From: Sediminibacterium sp.
GTDB lineage: Bacteria > Bacteroidota > Bacteroidia > Chitinophagales > Chitinophagaceae
NCBI GenBank assembly: GCA_017537025.1
Contig: JAFWCB010000005.1
Coordinates: forward strand, 1 to 64,000
Reading direction: 5' to 3'
DNA: 64,000 nt
Position 1 is the first letter of the stretch, and every line of letters starts with the position of its first letter. The position numbers and the translations under genes were made by a program. Shown piece by piece: positions 35,565 through 43,336 of this stretch. The notes below the pieces were generated by a model. It was not told the origin of the DNA and did no database searches. It saw only the letters and a list, made by a program, of their open reading frames with translations.

Positions 35565-35638
35565 TCGGGACGGCAGGATTCGAACCTGCGACCTCCTGGT
35601 CCCAAACCAGGCGCGATACCGGGCTACGCTACGTCCCG
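35565..35638 (-). tRNA. tRNA-Pro (anticodon TGG)
   Basis: The minus strand folds into a cloverleaf of 74 bases. The acceptor stem is CGGGACG (35638-35632) with CGTCCCG (35572-35566), and the discriminator base is A. The anticodon loop reads TTTGGGA with TGG as anticodon. The T-arm GGTTCGAATCC is present. CCA is not encoded. It lies 16 bases after tRNA-Ser. Confidence 0.95.
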
Positions 35639-35654
35639 AAAAAAATCATTTAAG

Positions 35655-35743
35655 CGGTGAGGGCGGGATTCGAACCCGCGGTACAGTTTGACCCGTACGG
35701 CAGTTTAGCAAACTACTGATTTCAGCCACTCATCCACCTCACC
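35655..35743 (-). tRNA. tRNA-Ser (anticodon GCT)
   Basis: The acceptor stem GGTGAGG/CCTCACC closes an 89-base cloverleaf with discriminator G. The anticodon loop is TTGCTAA, anticodon GCT. A long variable arm typical of serine tRNAs is present, and the T-arm carries GGTTCGAATCC. It is transcribed first, followed by tRNA-Pro. Confidence 0.95.
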
Positions 35744-35768
35744 GTCTTTACCCTTTTGGGAAGGGCTG

Positions 35769-35800
35769 CAAAAATAGGGTTGTATCCCCTTTATTCCAAA
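35769..35800 (-). promoter_or_regulatory. Promoter of the tRNA-Ser/tRNA-Pro unit
   Basis: TTTG (35800-35797), a 20-base spacer and TATTTTTG (35776-35769) on the minus strand match the consensus; tRNA-Ser starts 26 bases further. The -33 element overlaps the T run of the dnaA terminator. Confidence 0.75.
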
Positions 35801-35828
35801 AAAAATCCCAGTTCTTTAGAACCGGGAT
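35797..35828 (-). terminator. Terminator after dnaA
   Basis: The stem ATCCC-x-GTTCT/AGAAC-x-GGGAT (35805-35828) with one mismatch and a two-base loop is followed on the minus strand by a run of eight T. It lies 100 bases past the dnaA stop. Confidence 0.75.
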
Positions 35829-35928
35829 GAATTAATAAATGATTTAAGTAAATAACTAAAGCTTTCTCGCCGTCTTTTGCGGCTCGAAAAGACACTGACA
35901 CTAATCAGTATACACTATGCTCTCTTCA

Positions 35929-37359
35929 CTACATGGCTGCTAACTGTACTTTCTGTGTTAACTCCATTACATTCTCTCTGAAAATTGAATCGGTATCCAT
36001 CAAATCTTTTACTGTTTGACAAGAATGTATAACGGTAGTATGATCCCTGCCTCCAAAGTGTTCTCCAATTGTTTTCAAAGAATTTTTGGTAAAGGCTTTT
36101 GCTAAATACATGGTAATCTGACGCGCCTGTACAATTTCTCTTTTTCTTGTTTTGTGTAACAACTTATCATAAGGGACATCAAAGTATTCGCATACCATTT
36201 TCTGAATAGCGTCGATAGTAATTTCTTTACTGCTTGTTTTTACAAAATTGCGAAGTACTTTTTTCGCCAGTTCAACATCAATATCTTTTTTATTTAAAGA
36301 AGATTGTGCCAATAAAGAGATTAAGGCGCCCTCTAATTCACGAACATTAGTATTGATGTTATAAGCTACATATTTCACCACCTCTTTAGGCATATCTAAT
36401 CCATCGTTCTTCATTTTCTTCTCCAGTATCTCGATACGGGTTTCATAATCCGGCACCTGAATATCTGCACTTAATCCCCAACGAAATCTGCTCAGTAAAC
36501 GCTCCTGCATACCGTCTAAATCTTTAGGAGGTTTATCGGATGTTAATACTAACTGTTTACCACTTTGATGAAGATGGTTAAAGATGGCAAAAAAAGCATC
36601 CTGACTTTTTTCTGCCCGGGCAAAAAATTGAACATCATCTATAATAAGTACATCGATCATCTGGTAGAAATGAATGAAATCGTTAATCGCATTGTTTCTG
36701 CTGTGATCTTGGAACTGATTGATGAATTTCTCACTACTTACATATAATACTACTTTGGACGGATGCAACCGTTTAACATCGTTCCCAATGGCTTGCGCTA
36801 AGTGCGTTTTACCTAAACCCACACCACCATATATTACCAAGGGGTTGAAAGAATTGGCCCCGGGTTTTTCTGCTACTGTTTTACCGGCTCTCCGCGCAAC
36901 CCTATTACAATCGCCTTCAATAAAGGATTCGAAAGTATACATATGATTGAGCTGCGGATCTATTTGCATTTTCTTCAAACCTGGAATGACAAATGGGTTT
37001 TTAACCGGATTATCTATCACCAAAGGAAAATTCATTTCATTATTATTCACCGATTTATGACCACGGGCAGGAATATCCATGGAGCCGTTTCGACTACTGT
37101 TTCCACTATCTACCATAATACGGTATTCTAAACGAGCCTCTTTACCCAATTCGCGTTTAAGCGTTTTAGCCAATAGCGTTACATAATGCTCTTCCAAGTA
37201 TTCATAGAAAAACTGACTTGGCACCTGAATCATGAGTACGGAACCTTTTAGCTCTACAGGAGTAATAGGTTCAAACCATGTTTTAAAATGTTGCCATTCT
37301 ACAATGTCTTTGATGATCTTTAAACAATTTACCCAAACAGTTTCAGCGGTTTTAGCCAT
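35929..37359 (-). CDS. dnaA: Chromosomal replication initiator protein DnaA
   Basis: DnaA binds DnaA boxes at the origin and opens it with ATP. Four domains are visible in 476 residues. Domain I spans about 1-85 (AETVWVNCLKIIKDIVEWQHFKTWFEPI). A linker follows. The AAA+ ATPase has Walker A GGVGLGKTHLAQAIGND and Walker B VLIIDDVQFF, with an arginine-finger region LSRFRWGLSADI. The C-terminal DNA-binding domain shows FGGRDHTTVIHSC. The start at 37359 (MAKTAETVW) fits family members; an ATG at 37374 adds five residues. A consensus DnaA box lies 62 bases upstream. Confidence 0.96.
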   Translation of the reverse strand: MAKTAETVWVNCLKIIKDIVEWQHFKTWFEPITPVELKGSVLMIQVPSQFFYEYLEEHYVTLLAKTLKRELGKEARLEYRIMVDSGNSSRNGSMDIPARGHKSVNNNEMNFPLVIDNPVKNPFVIPGLKKMQIDPQLNHMYTFESFIEGDCNRVARRAGKTVAEKPGANSFNPLVIYGGVGLGKTHLAQAIGNDVKRLHPSKVVLYVSSEKFINQFQDHSRNNAINDFIHFYQMIDVLIIDDVQFFARAEKSQDAFFAIFNHLHQSGKQLVLTSDKPPKDLDGMQERLLSRFRWGLSADIQVPDYETRIEILEKKMKNDGLDMPKEVVKYVAYNINTNVRELEGALISLLAQSSLNKKDIDVELAKKVLRNFVKTSSKEITIDAIQKMVCEYFDVPYDKLLHKTRKREIVQARQITMYLAKAFTKNSLKTIGEHFGGRDHTTVIHSCQTVKDLMDTDSIFRENVMELTQKVQLAAM

Positions 37360-37420
37360 ACAAAAAGTGAACAATTTATAAATCAGTTAATTCTTTTCTC
37401 GTCTGTCAAGATATCCCTTT

Positions 37421-37429
37421 TTATCCACA
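37421..37429 (+). promoter_or_regulatory. DnaA box upstream of dnaA
   Basis: TTATCCACA is an exact match to the consensus DnaA box. It lies in the dnaA upstream region. Only this one is clear, so it may serve autoregulation of dnaA rather than a full replication origin. Confidence 0.5.
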
Positions 37430-37499
37430 TGTTGAAATCTTTTCAAAAAATAAAATGGGGGTGCGAATATGTATGTTTTATGTTGAAAAAAAAATTTTT

Positions 37500-38420
37500 T
37501 TATTCGCTTGTTTTTTTCATGACAACTACAGTATGGGCTTCCATCGATTTTTTGCGGTTTTTTCCGGAAAAAATATAGTCTAACCTACCCAATTGAATAC
37601 CCCCCCATCCTACCTGATTAACCATCACATCTCCTCCGATTTTATTTCTATACTTTCTGGGTTGCTCAAAAAACCGATGGGTATGCCCACCAATAATAAG
37701 ATCTACAAACTCGGTTTCCTTGGCCAACACCTCATCACTTACTTTATTATCATCATATTTATCACCCAAATGCGATAAGCAAATGATCAAATCACAATTA
37801 TTTTTCTTCAAAATCGCTGCTGTTTCATTAGCTGCTCGGATGGGGTCTTGATACACTGTTTTTCCATATAAATTCTCAGGCACCAATCCTTCCAATTCTA
37901 TACCTACACCTAGTATACCTATTTTTTTCTTCCCCTTTTGGATAATGGTATATGGCTGATACCTGTTTTCCATGGGTGTACCTGTAAAATCATAGTTAGC
38001 AATAACTATCGGAAACCGAGCATGTACTAATTGATTGGCAAAATTTTCTATGCCCGCATCAAAATCGTGATTGCCCATTGTTACTGCATCATACCCCATT
38101 CTGCTCATGGCCTTTATTTCCGGTTCTCCTTTATACAGGTTAAAATAAGGGGTACCCTGAAAAATATCTCCGGCATCTAGCAATAATACCTGCTCTGTTT
38201 GAGCGCGAATGCCTTGAATCAATGAGGCTCTGGCCGCAACACCCCCTAACCCCTGATTTCTACCGCCATCCATCGGAAATGGCTCTAAACGGCTATGTAC
38301 ATCATTAGTATGCAATATAGTAAGCGGGTATTGTTCCGGAATAGCTGCAGCAGCTACCCCACTTATTAGCATACCACCTGTTGTTAATGCTGTTTGCTGT
38401 ATAAAATCTCTTCTATTCAT
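37500..38420 (-). CDS. 5'-nucleotidase-type metallophosphatase, N-terminal domain only
   Basis: The 306-residue protein is the calcineurin-like phosphoesterase domain of UshA/5'-nucleotidase enzymes that split nucleotides or related phosphates. The metal site motifs are ILHTNDVHSRLEP, LLLDAGDIFQGTP, TMGNHDFDAG and IIGGHTHRF. The N-terminal RRDFIQ-type twin arginine followed by a hydrophobic stretch suggests Tat export. The C-terminal domain normally fused to it is absent here and is encoded by the preceding gene, overlapping by eight bases. The two products probably work together in the periplasm or at the surface. Confidence 0.9.
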   Translation of the reverse strand: MNRRDFIQQTALTTGGMLISGVAAAAIPEQYPLTILHTNDVHSRLEPFPMDGGRNQGLGGVAARASLIQGIRAQTEQVLLLDAGDIFQGTPYFNLYKGEPEIKAMSRMGYDAVTMGNHDFDAGIENFANQLVHARFPIVIANYDFTGTPMENRYQPYTIIQKGKKKIGILGVGIELEGLVPENLYGKTVYQDPIRAANETAAILKKNNCDLIICLSHLGDKYDDNKVSDEVLAKETEFVDLIIGGHTHRFFEQPRKYRNKIGGDVMVNQVGWGGIQLGRLDYIFSGKNRKKSMEAHTVVVMKKTSE

Positions 38421-39168
38421 CGGCTTTTATTACACGTTTTTCCTGTTTGGCCTCAATAGGTTTTCCTGAGCTTGTTATCTGCTGTATATATTCCAGTAAG
38501 GCATCTCTTAATAAATACCCTATATTTTGTTGTGGTATCGCTTTAAGCATAAAAGCGTTGTTTCCTCCATTAGCAATATAATCGCTACTCGCAACAGTGT
38601 ATATGGCTGCTTTATCAAGTGGTTTCCCGTCTACCAAAATATCAATCGCTTTTTTATCTTTGATAGTATAAGAAGATCCTGAGGAAATAGGCCATCCTCC
38701 ATCTGCAGCATTATGTTGAATAAACTGCTCTAATACATCTCCTTTCAAATCTTGTAATACTAAGATATTATCGAAAGGCATCAACTCGTAAATATTACCT
38801 ATCGTTATATTCCCTTTATTAATATCTGCCCGAATACCTCCCTGATTCATGAAAGCGATATGTACTTTCTTACCAAATTTTTCTGCACCCATTTTTTGAA
38901 AACAATCAGTCATAAAATTACCCAATGTATTCTCAGGCATTTTTTTAGTAAGGGTAGCATTCGCAAAACCAATCACTTTATTCATGGTGCTATTAACCGT
39001 TGCAGCATAAGGTGTTAACATATGCTGTAAGCCGGTATCTGCTGCAACCTGTGCATTTACCCGATAACCTTGATAGGAAACGGTGAGCGGCAGCTTGGCC
39101 GGTGCACAACCCAAAAAAAGAAATATAATAAAACTAAAAAATGAAAGTCGGTACATAGCTCTTTTCAA
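38413..39168 (-). CDS. 5'-nucleotidase C-terminal domain, separate lipoprotein
   Basis: This 251-residue protein has a lipoprotein signal (FLGC near residue 21) and then a 5'-nucleotidase C-terminal domain. Recognised motifs include ENTLGNFMTDCF, AFMNQGGIRADINKGNITIGNIYELMPFDN and YTVASSDYIANGGNNAF. This domain supplies substrate binding in the two-domain UshA family. The gene precedes its N-terminal partner (stop overlaps the start of the latter by eight bases), so domain order is reversed relative to the fused enzyme. Both genes are presumably co-translated. Confidence 0.9.
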   Translation of the reverse strand: MKRAMYRLSFFSFIIFLFLGCAPAKLPLTVSYQGYRVNAQVAADTGLQHMLTPYAATVNSTMNKVIGFANATLTKKMPENTLGNFMTDCFQKMGAEKFGKKVHIAFMNQGGIRADINKGNITIGNIYELMPFDNILVLQDLKGDVLEQFIQHNAADGGWPISSGSSYTIKDKKAIDILVDGKPLDKAAIYTVASSDYIANGGNNAFMLKAIPQQNIGYLLRDALLEYIQQITSSGKPIEAKQEKRVIKADE

Positions 39169-39222
39169 ACTGGTAAGGTACGGTTTTTTAATCCTACTTT
39201 TACACCTTAATCGTTTATTATT

Positions 39223-39600
39223 ATGAGTTATGAAATTATTGGCAAATTAGTAGCCCGATTCGATATTGTACAGCGTACAGAGTCTTTTAAGACAAGAGAA
39301 TTCGTCATCGAAAAAACAGAAGATATCAACGGAAGATCCATTACAAATTATGTAAAGTTTCAATGTGTGCAGGACAAAACTGCTTTACCTGATCGCTTTT
39401 CTTTGGGAGAAGAAGTGAAAGTGCTTTTTAATATTAAAGGTACTAAATGGGTAAAAGATGGAAGAGAGAATTATATTACCAATTTAGATGCATGGCGTAT
39501 GGAATCCTTTAAAATAGGAAGTGAAGGTAGTATGCCACCTCCCTCAACATTTACAGATATACCTCCGGCTGATAATATGGTGGATGATCTACCATTTTAG
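39223..39600 (+). CDS. DUF3127 domain protein with SSB-like acidic tail
   Basis: The 125-residue protein belongs to the DUF3127 family, found in Bacteroidota and some phages. Residues 1-95 form the domain (YEIIGKLVARFDIVQRTESFKTREFVIE, VKFQCVQDKTALPDRF, EEVKVLFNIKGTKWV), which resembles a small beta-barrel of the OB-fold kind. The tail ends MVDDLPF, reminiscent of the DDDIPF tail with which bacterial SSB recruits partners. Single-stranded DNA binding is therefore plausible but unproven. It is followed 62 bases later by a flavoprotein gene on the same strand. Confidence 0.9.
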   Translation: MSYEIIGKLVARFDIVQRTESFKTREFVIEKTEDINGRSITNYVKFQCVQDKTALPDRFSLGEEVKVLFNIKGTKWVKDGRENYITNLDAWRMESFKIGSEGSMPPPSTFTDIPPADNMVDDLPF

Positions 39601-39662
39601 TGGGTAGTGTATAATGGATAGTGAATAGTAAACTTTTTAGGATAACAACCTAACAGTAAATA

Positions 39663-41252
39663 ATGCAAAAAGAAATTACACTCAAATTAAAGCCTGAGGA
39701 AGCTGCGTCTGACAGTATTATTTCTCGGTATATTACACAAAGTGCAGGTATTAGGGCTACTCAACTTCATGGCTTTCTTATTCAAAAAAAATCGATTGAT
39801 GCGCGGAGTAAACAGGTTTGGATCAATCTTTCATTAAAAGCCTTTATTGATGAGCCTTTTATACAAAGATCAAATCTGCATTATCGTTTTCAACCACTAG
39901 CCAACAACGCAAAAAAAGTAATGATCGTCGGTGCCGGCCCGGCAGGATTATTCGCTGCATTGGAATTAATACTATTAGGTATCAAACCCATTATTATTGA
40001 GCGGGGTAAAGATGTAAAAGCCCGCAGGAGAGACTTAGCAGCACTAAATAAGGAAGGTATTGTTAACCCCGATAGCAATTACTGTTTCGGAGAAGGTGGA
40101 GCCGGCACATATAGCGATGGCAAATTATATACCCGAAGTAGTAAGCGTGGAAATATAGATAAAGTATTACAATTATTTCATCAGTTCGGGGCAGAAGAAA
40201 CAGTACTATATCAATCGCACCCACATATTGGAACAAATAAACTCCCACAAATCATTACAGCCATGCGTTCGCAAATTATAGAAGCAGGGGGAGAATTTCA
40301 TTTCAATAAAAAATTAGTTGGCTTTGTACATGATGATCATAATATAAAAGCTATTGCTACCGAAGATGGAGATAGCTTACATGCAGATGCGTATATTCTT
40401 GCAACCGGACATTCAGCGCGAGATATTTTCAAACTCTTAGCGGAAAATCGAATTCATATCGAAGCGAAACCCTTCGCACTTGGCGTTCGTATTGAACATC
40501 CGCAATATATTATCGATCAATCGCAATATCACTGCGCAGTGAGAGACCCCTTATTACCGCCTGCTTCTTATAGTCTTGTTGAACAAGTAAAAGAAAGAGG
40601 TGTATTCAGTTTCTGTATGTGCCCCGGTGGTATTATTGCGCCCGCAGCAACAGACCCCGGTGAGTTAGTGGTGAATGGATGGAGCCCCAGTAAAAGAAAT
40701 AATCCTTTTGCCAATAGTGGCATGGTTGTTCAGGTTACCGAACAGGATGCCAGGCAATATTTTCAAAAAAATAAATTACCCGATGCTTCGCAAGAACACC
40801 CTGCCTTATTACTCATGCAATTTCAACAAGCTATTGAGCAAAAAGCTTTTACAGCCGGAGGAGGGAAATTTGTAGCACCTGCGCAACGGATGGTCGACTT
40901 CTGCAATAATAAATTTTCTAAAAACTTACCAGATTGCAGCTATTTACCCGGACTCAGATCCGTTGATATGCACCATGTTTTACCATCTTTTATTCTTCAG
41001 TCATTGCAAGGAGGCTTTCAGGCATTCGGTAAGAAAATAAAAGGCTATTATACCAATGAAGCGGTTGTTGTAGCAACAGAAAGTAGAACATCCTCTCCTG
41101 TAAGGATACCTAGAAACGATGATACTTTACACCATCCTCAAATATATAATTTATATCCTTGCGGGGAAGGTGCGGGATATGCAGGTGGTATTGTAAGTGC
41201 AGCCATGGACGGACAAAAAATTGCGAACCAAATAGCCAAGATATTTGCTTAG
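39663..41252 (+). CDS. FAD-dependent dehydrogenase, COG2509 family
   Basis: This 529-residue flavoprotein belongs to the uncharacterised FAD-dependent dehydrogenase family COG2509. Residues 1-80 are the family's specific N-terminal domain. The FAD-binding GAGPAG is at 90-95, followed by the acidic strand end IIIERGKDV. The cysteine in NYCFGEGGAGTYSDGKLYTR is part of the family hallmark. CMCPGGIIAPAATDPGELVVNGWS and LYPCGEGAGYAGGIVSAAMDG near the C-terminus are also typical. The substrate is unknown. Its stop codon touches, without any spacer, that of the convergent nuclease-like gene. Confidence 0.9.
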   Translation: MQKEITLKLKPEEAASDSIISRYITQSAGIRATQLHGFLIQKKSIDARSKQVWINLSLKAFIDEPFIQRSNLHYRFQPLANNAKKVMIVGAGPAGLFAALELILLGIKPIIIERGKDVKARRRDLAALNKEGIVNPDSNYCFGEGGAGTYSDGKLYTRSSKRGNIDKVLQLFHQFGAEETVLYQSHPHIGTNKLPQIITAMRSQIIEAGGEFHFNKKLVGFVHDDHNIKAIATEDGDSLHADAYILATGHSARDIFKLLAENRIHIEAKPFALGVRIEHPQYIIDQSQYHCAVRDPLLPPASYSLVEQVKERGVFSFCMCPGGIIAPAATDPGELVVNGWSPSKRNNPFANSGMVVQVTEQDARQYFQKNKLPDASQEHPALLLMQFQQAIEQKAFTAGGGKFVAPAQRMVDFCNNKFSKNLPDCSYLPGLRSVDMHHVLPSFILQSLQGGFQAFGKKIKGYYTNEAVVVATESRTSSPVRIPRNDDTLHHPQIYNLYPCGEGAGYAGGIVSAAMDGQKIANQIAKIFA

Positions 41253-42257
41253 CTACTCTACTTCTTTAGCAACAGCTTTTTTAGCGATCAACTTATTTTC
41301 TTTGATTAAGGTGTTGCTCTTGTAAAGCTGTAATTCATCTGCATACTGCTTTGCCGAATGATCATTCCAGTTTGTAATAGAAGAAAGATCAGGCTTACCG
41401 GCATCTACCCAAGCGGTGTACCAAAAATCGGCTATTAAATCTGCTGAAGCTAGTAACTGATCATTTACCGTACTTTTTAAGGCTGCAGCGTATGCTTTTG
41501 CAAAAGCAGTCGTATAATATTTAACTTCTACTCCTCTTCTCATCTGTATACGATATTTTGTTTCGAGGGTGAATTGCTTGGACACTTCTTTTTCCAACGC
41601 CAAAACATTGGGCACTAATGCATGCGCCTGCCGAATCGCATTCCAGATAGCTACTTCAGGGCGCTTTAAATAGGTAGCTTGATGTGTATTATATAAATTA
41701 TAATTTAGAATAAGTAACTCAGGAATAACAGATTCCCACAAACTGTGCAACCCTTTTTGATCGGTTAATTGTCCATCGTAATTTACAGAAGTATGCAAAG
41801 GCACATTAGCATCCCCGATATAATGAGCTAGATCTGTAGCGTAAAAAAGAATGCTGTCTTTATTTCTTTCTTTAAAAGCCTTCGTTAATTTTTCTTTCAT
41901 GTATAAAATATGATACGGTACATATCCATATTTCAATAGGCTATCTTTTGAATATTTTTTAATAGCTTTTGAAAAACTATAGGGCATATCGTTCGCGGCA
42001 TTTTTTCCGTATGGTTCCAGATCAATAAAATGCTTTGAAGCTTCTGTACTATCTGTATTTCTTCGGGTATCAGGCCTACCGGCTTCCGCTACTAACTTAT
42101 CCATATTCATGTAAAAGAAAGGAGCAATAGGCTCAGGAAGCTTATATACTGCAAGCTGATGAATGGTTCTGTGTACCAAAAAGCCCCAGCTGGTTAGCAG
42201 GGTAACGCAAATCAAACCCGTACAAACGATTAAAAATTGGGGGAACTTTTTCATCAT
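41253..42257 (-). CDS. S1/P1 nuclease / zinc-dependent phospholipase C-like protein, secreted
   Basis: The 334-residue protein has a signal anchor or peptide (about 1-24), and the mature part begins SWGFLVHRTIHQLAVY. The tryptophan and histidine at this place are trinuclear-zinc ligands in the S1/P1 and PLC families. The later DLAHYIGDANVPLHTSVNYDG with H in GLHSLWE continues the ligand set, matching H-x3-D and H-x3-E patterns. The fold is helical. It may hydrolyse phospholipid or nucleic acid phosphodiesters; family-level assignment is firm, substrate is not. A -7 promoter element lies 17 bases upstream. Confidence 0.85.
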   Translation of the reverse strand: MMKKFPQFLIVCTGLICVTLLTSWGFLVHRTIHQLAVYKLPEPIAPFFYMNMDKLVAEAGRPDTRRNTDSTEASKHFIDLEPYGKNAANDMPYSFSKAIKKYSKDSLLKYGYVPYHILYMKEKLTKAFKERNKDSILFYATDLAHYIGDANVPLHTSVNYDGQLTDQKGLHSLWESVIPELLILNYNLYNTHQATYLKRPEVAIWNAIRQAHALVPNVLALEKEVSKQFTLETKYRIQMRRGVEVKYYTTAFAKAYAAALKSTVNDQLLASADLIADFWYTAWVDAGKPDLSSITNWNDHSAKQYADELQLYKSNTLIKENKLIAKKAVAKEVE

Positions 42258-42273
42258 TCTATTTTAATTCCGG

Positions 42274-42281
42274 CAAAAATA
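42274..42281 (-). promoter_or_regulatory. -7 element of the nuclease-like gene
   Basis: The minus strand reads TATTTTTG, a full match to TAnnTTTG, 17 bases before the start codon. A matching -33 element was not found at the usual distance. Confidence 0.4.
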
Positions 42282-42361
42282 CAATTCGCAAAAAGTTTTT
42301 TGTAATATTTTGTTGAATGGTAATACAAACAACATATTTTAGTACAGATAAAAGATATTGC

Positions 42362-43297
42362 ATGAGTTCAATTCTCCAACTAAATCACTTAAAAAAGCAT
42401 TATGCCACCCAGAAAGCAGTGGATGATATAAGCTTTTCAATAGAAAAAGGCAGCATTTTCGGTCTTTTGGGACCCAATGGAGCCGGTAAAACCACGTTAC
42501 TACGCATGATCACCGGAATTTTTTTTCCGGATAGCGGAGACATTATTTTCGATGGAAAACCCTATAACGCGTTGGAAGATGTAACCAAAATTGGATATAT
42601 GCCCGAAGAAAGGGGTTTGTATAAAAAAATGAAGATCGGCGAACAGGCACTTTACTTAGCTCAACTAAAAGGACTTAGTAAAGTTGAAGCTATGGAAAAA
42701 ATAAAATTTTGGTTCAAGCGATTGGAAATGGAAAGCTGGTGGAATAAAAAAGTGGAAGACTTAAGCAAGGGTATGAGTCAGAAATTACAATTTGTTACCA
42801 CCGTATTACACGAGCCCAAACTAATTATCCTCGATGAACCTTTTAGCGGTTTAGATCCTTTAAATGCCAATTTAATTAAAGACGAAATATTTGGATTAGC
42901 GCAAAGAGGTGCAACAGTTATTTTTAGTACCCATAGAATGGAGCAGGTTGAAGAAATTTGTGATCATATTGTATTGGTTAATTTAGGAAAGAAAATTTTA
43001 GATGGTTCCGTTACGGAAGTGAAACAACAGTTCAAAGAGAATAAATTCAGTATCCGTGTAAAAGAAGTACCAGCACACATAACATCAGACGCATTTGAAG
43101 TGGTAGAACAAAAAAATCATGAATTGATTGTAAAAATCAATGAGGGAAAGGGTTCCAACGATGTACTACAGTATTTTATCCGACAAACAAGTATAGAATC
43201 TTTCAATGAAATTTTGCCATCGCTCAATGAAATATTTATTGATTTGGTAGAGGGGACGGCGGCCACCACAAGAGCTTTTCAAACCGTCTCAAACTAG
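42362..43297 (+). CDS. ABC transporter ATP-binding protein (NatA-like)
   Basis: The 311-residue ATPase drives the ABC-2 type exporter encoded next. Walker A GPNGAGKT is at 37-44, the signature appears as LSKGMSQKLQF, Walker B as LIILDEPFSGLD and the switch histidine in STHRM. About 90 residues beyond the core form the C-terminal extension seen in NatA and related sodium or antibiotic export ATPases (DUF4162-like). I chose the start at 42362 since MSSILQLNHLKKHY begins the domain; the frame is open from 42317. The permease gene begins 39 bases after its stop. Confidence 0.93.
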   Translation: MSSILQLNHLKKHYATQKAVDDISFSIEKGSIFGLLGPNGAGKTTLLRMITGIFFPDSGDIIFDGKPYNALEDVTKIGYMPEERGLYKKMKIGEQALYLAQLKGLSKVEAMEKIKFWFKRLEMESWWNKKVEDLSKGMSQKLQFVTTVLHEPKLIILDEPFSGLDPLNANLIKDEIFGLAQRGATVIFSTHRMEQVEEICDHIVLVNLGKKILDGSVTEVKQQFKENKFSIRVKEVPAHITSDAFEVVEQKNHELIVKINEGKGSNDVLQYFIRQTSIESFNEILPSLNEIFIDLVEGTAATTRAFQTVSN

Positions 43298-43336
43298 ATT
43301 TAATACACACTATCCACTAATCACTATACACTTTCT

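Noticed and set aside
35432-35605. Extension of the small exported protein gene upstream to 35605
   Set aside because: This would translate the tRNA-Pro gene and its terminator (the start GPGGRRFESCRPD is a common false tRNA reading).
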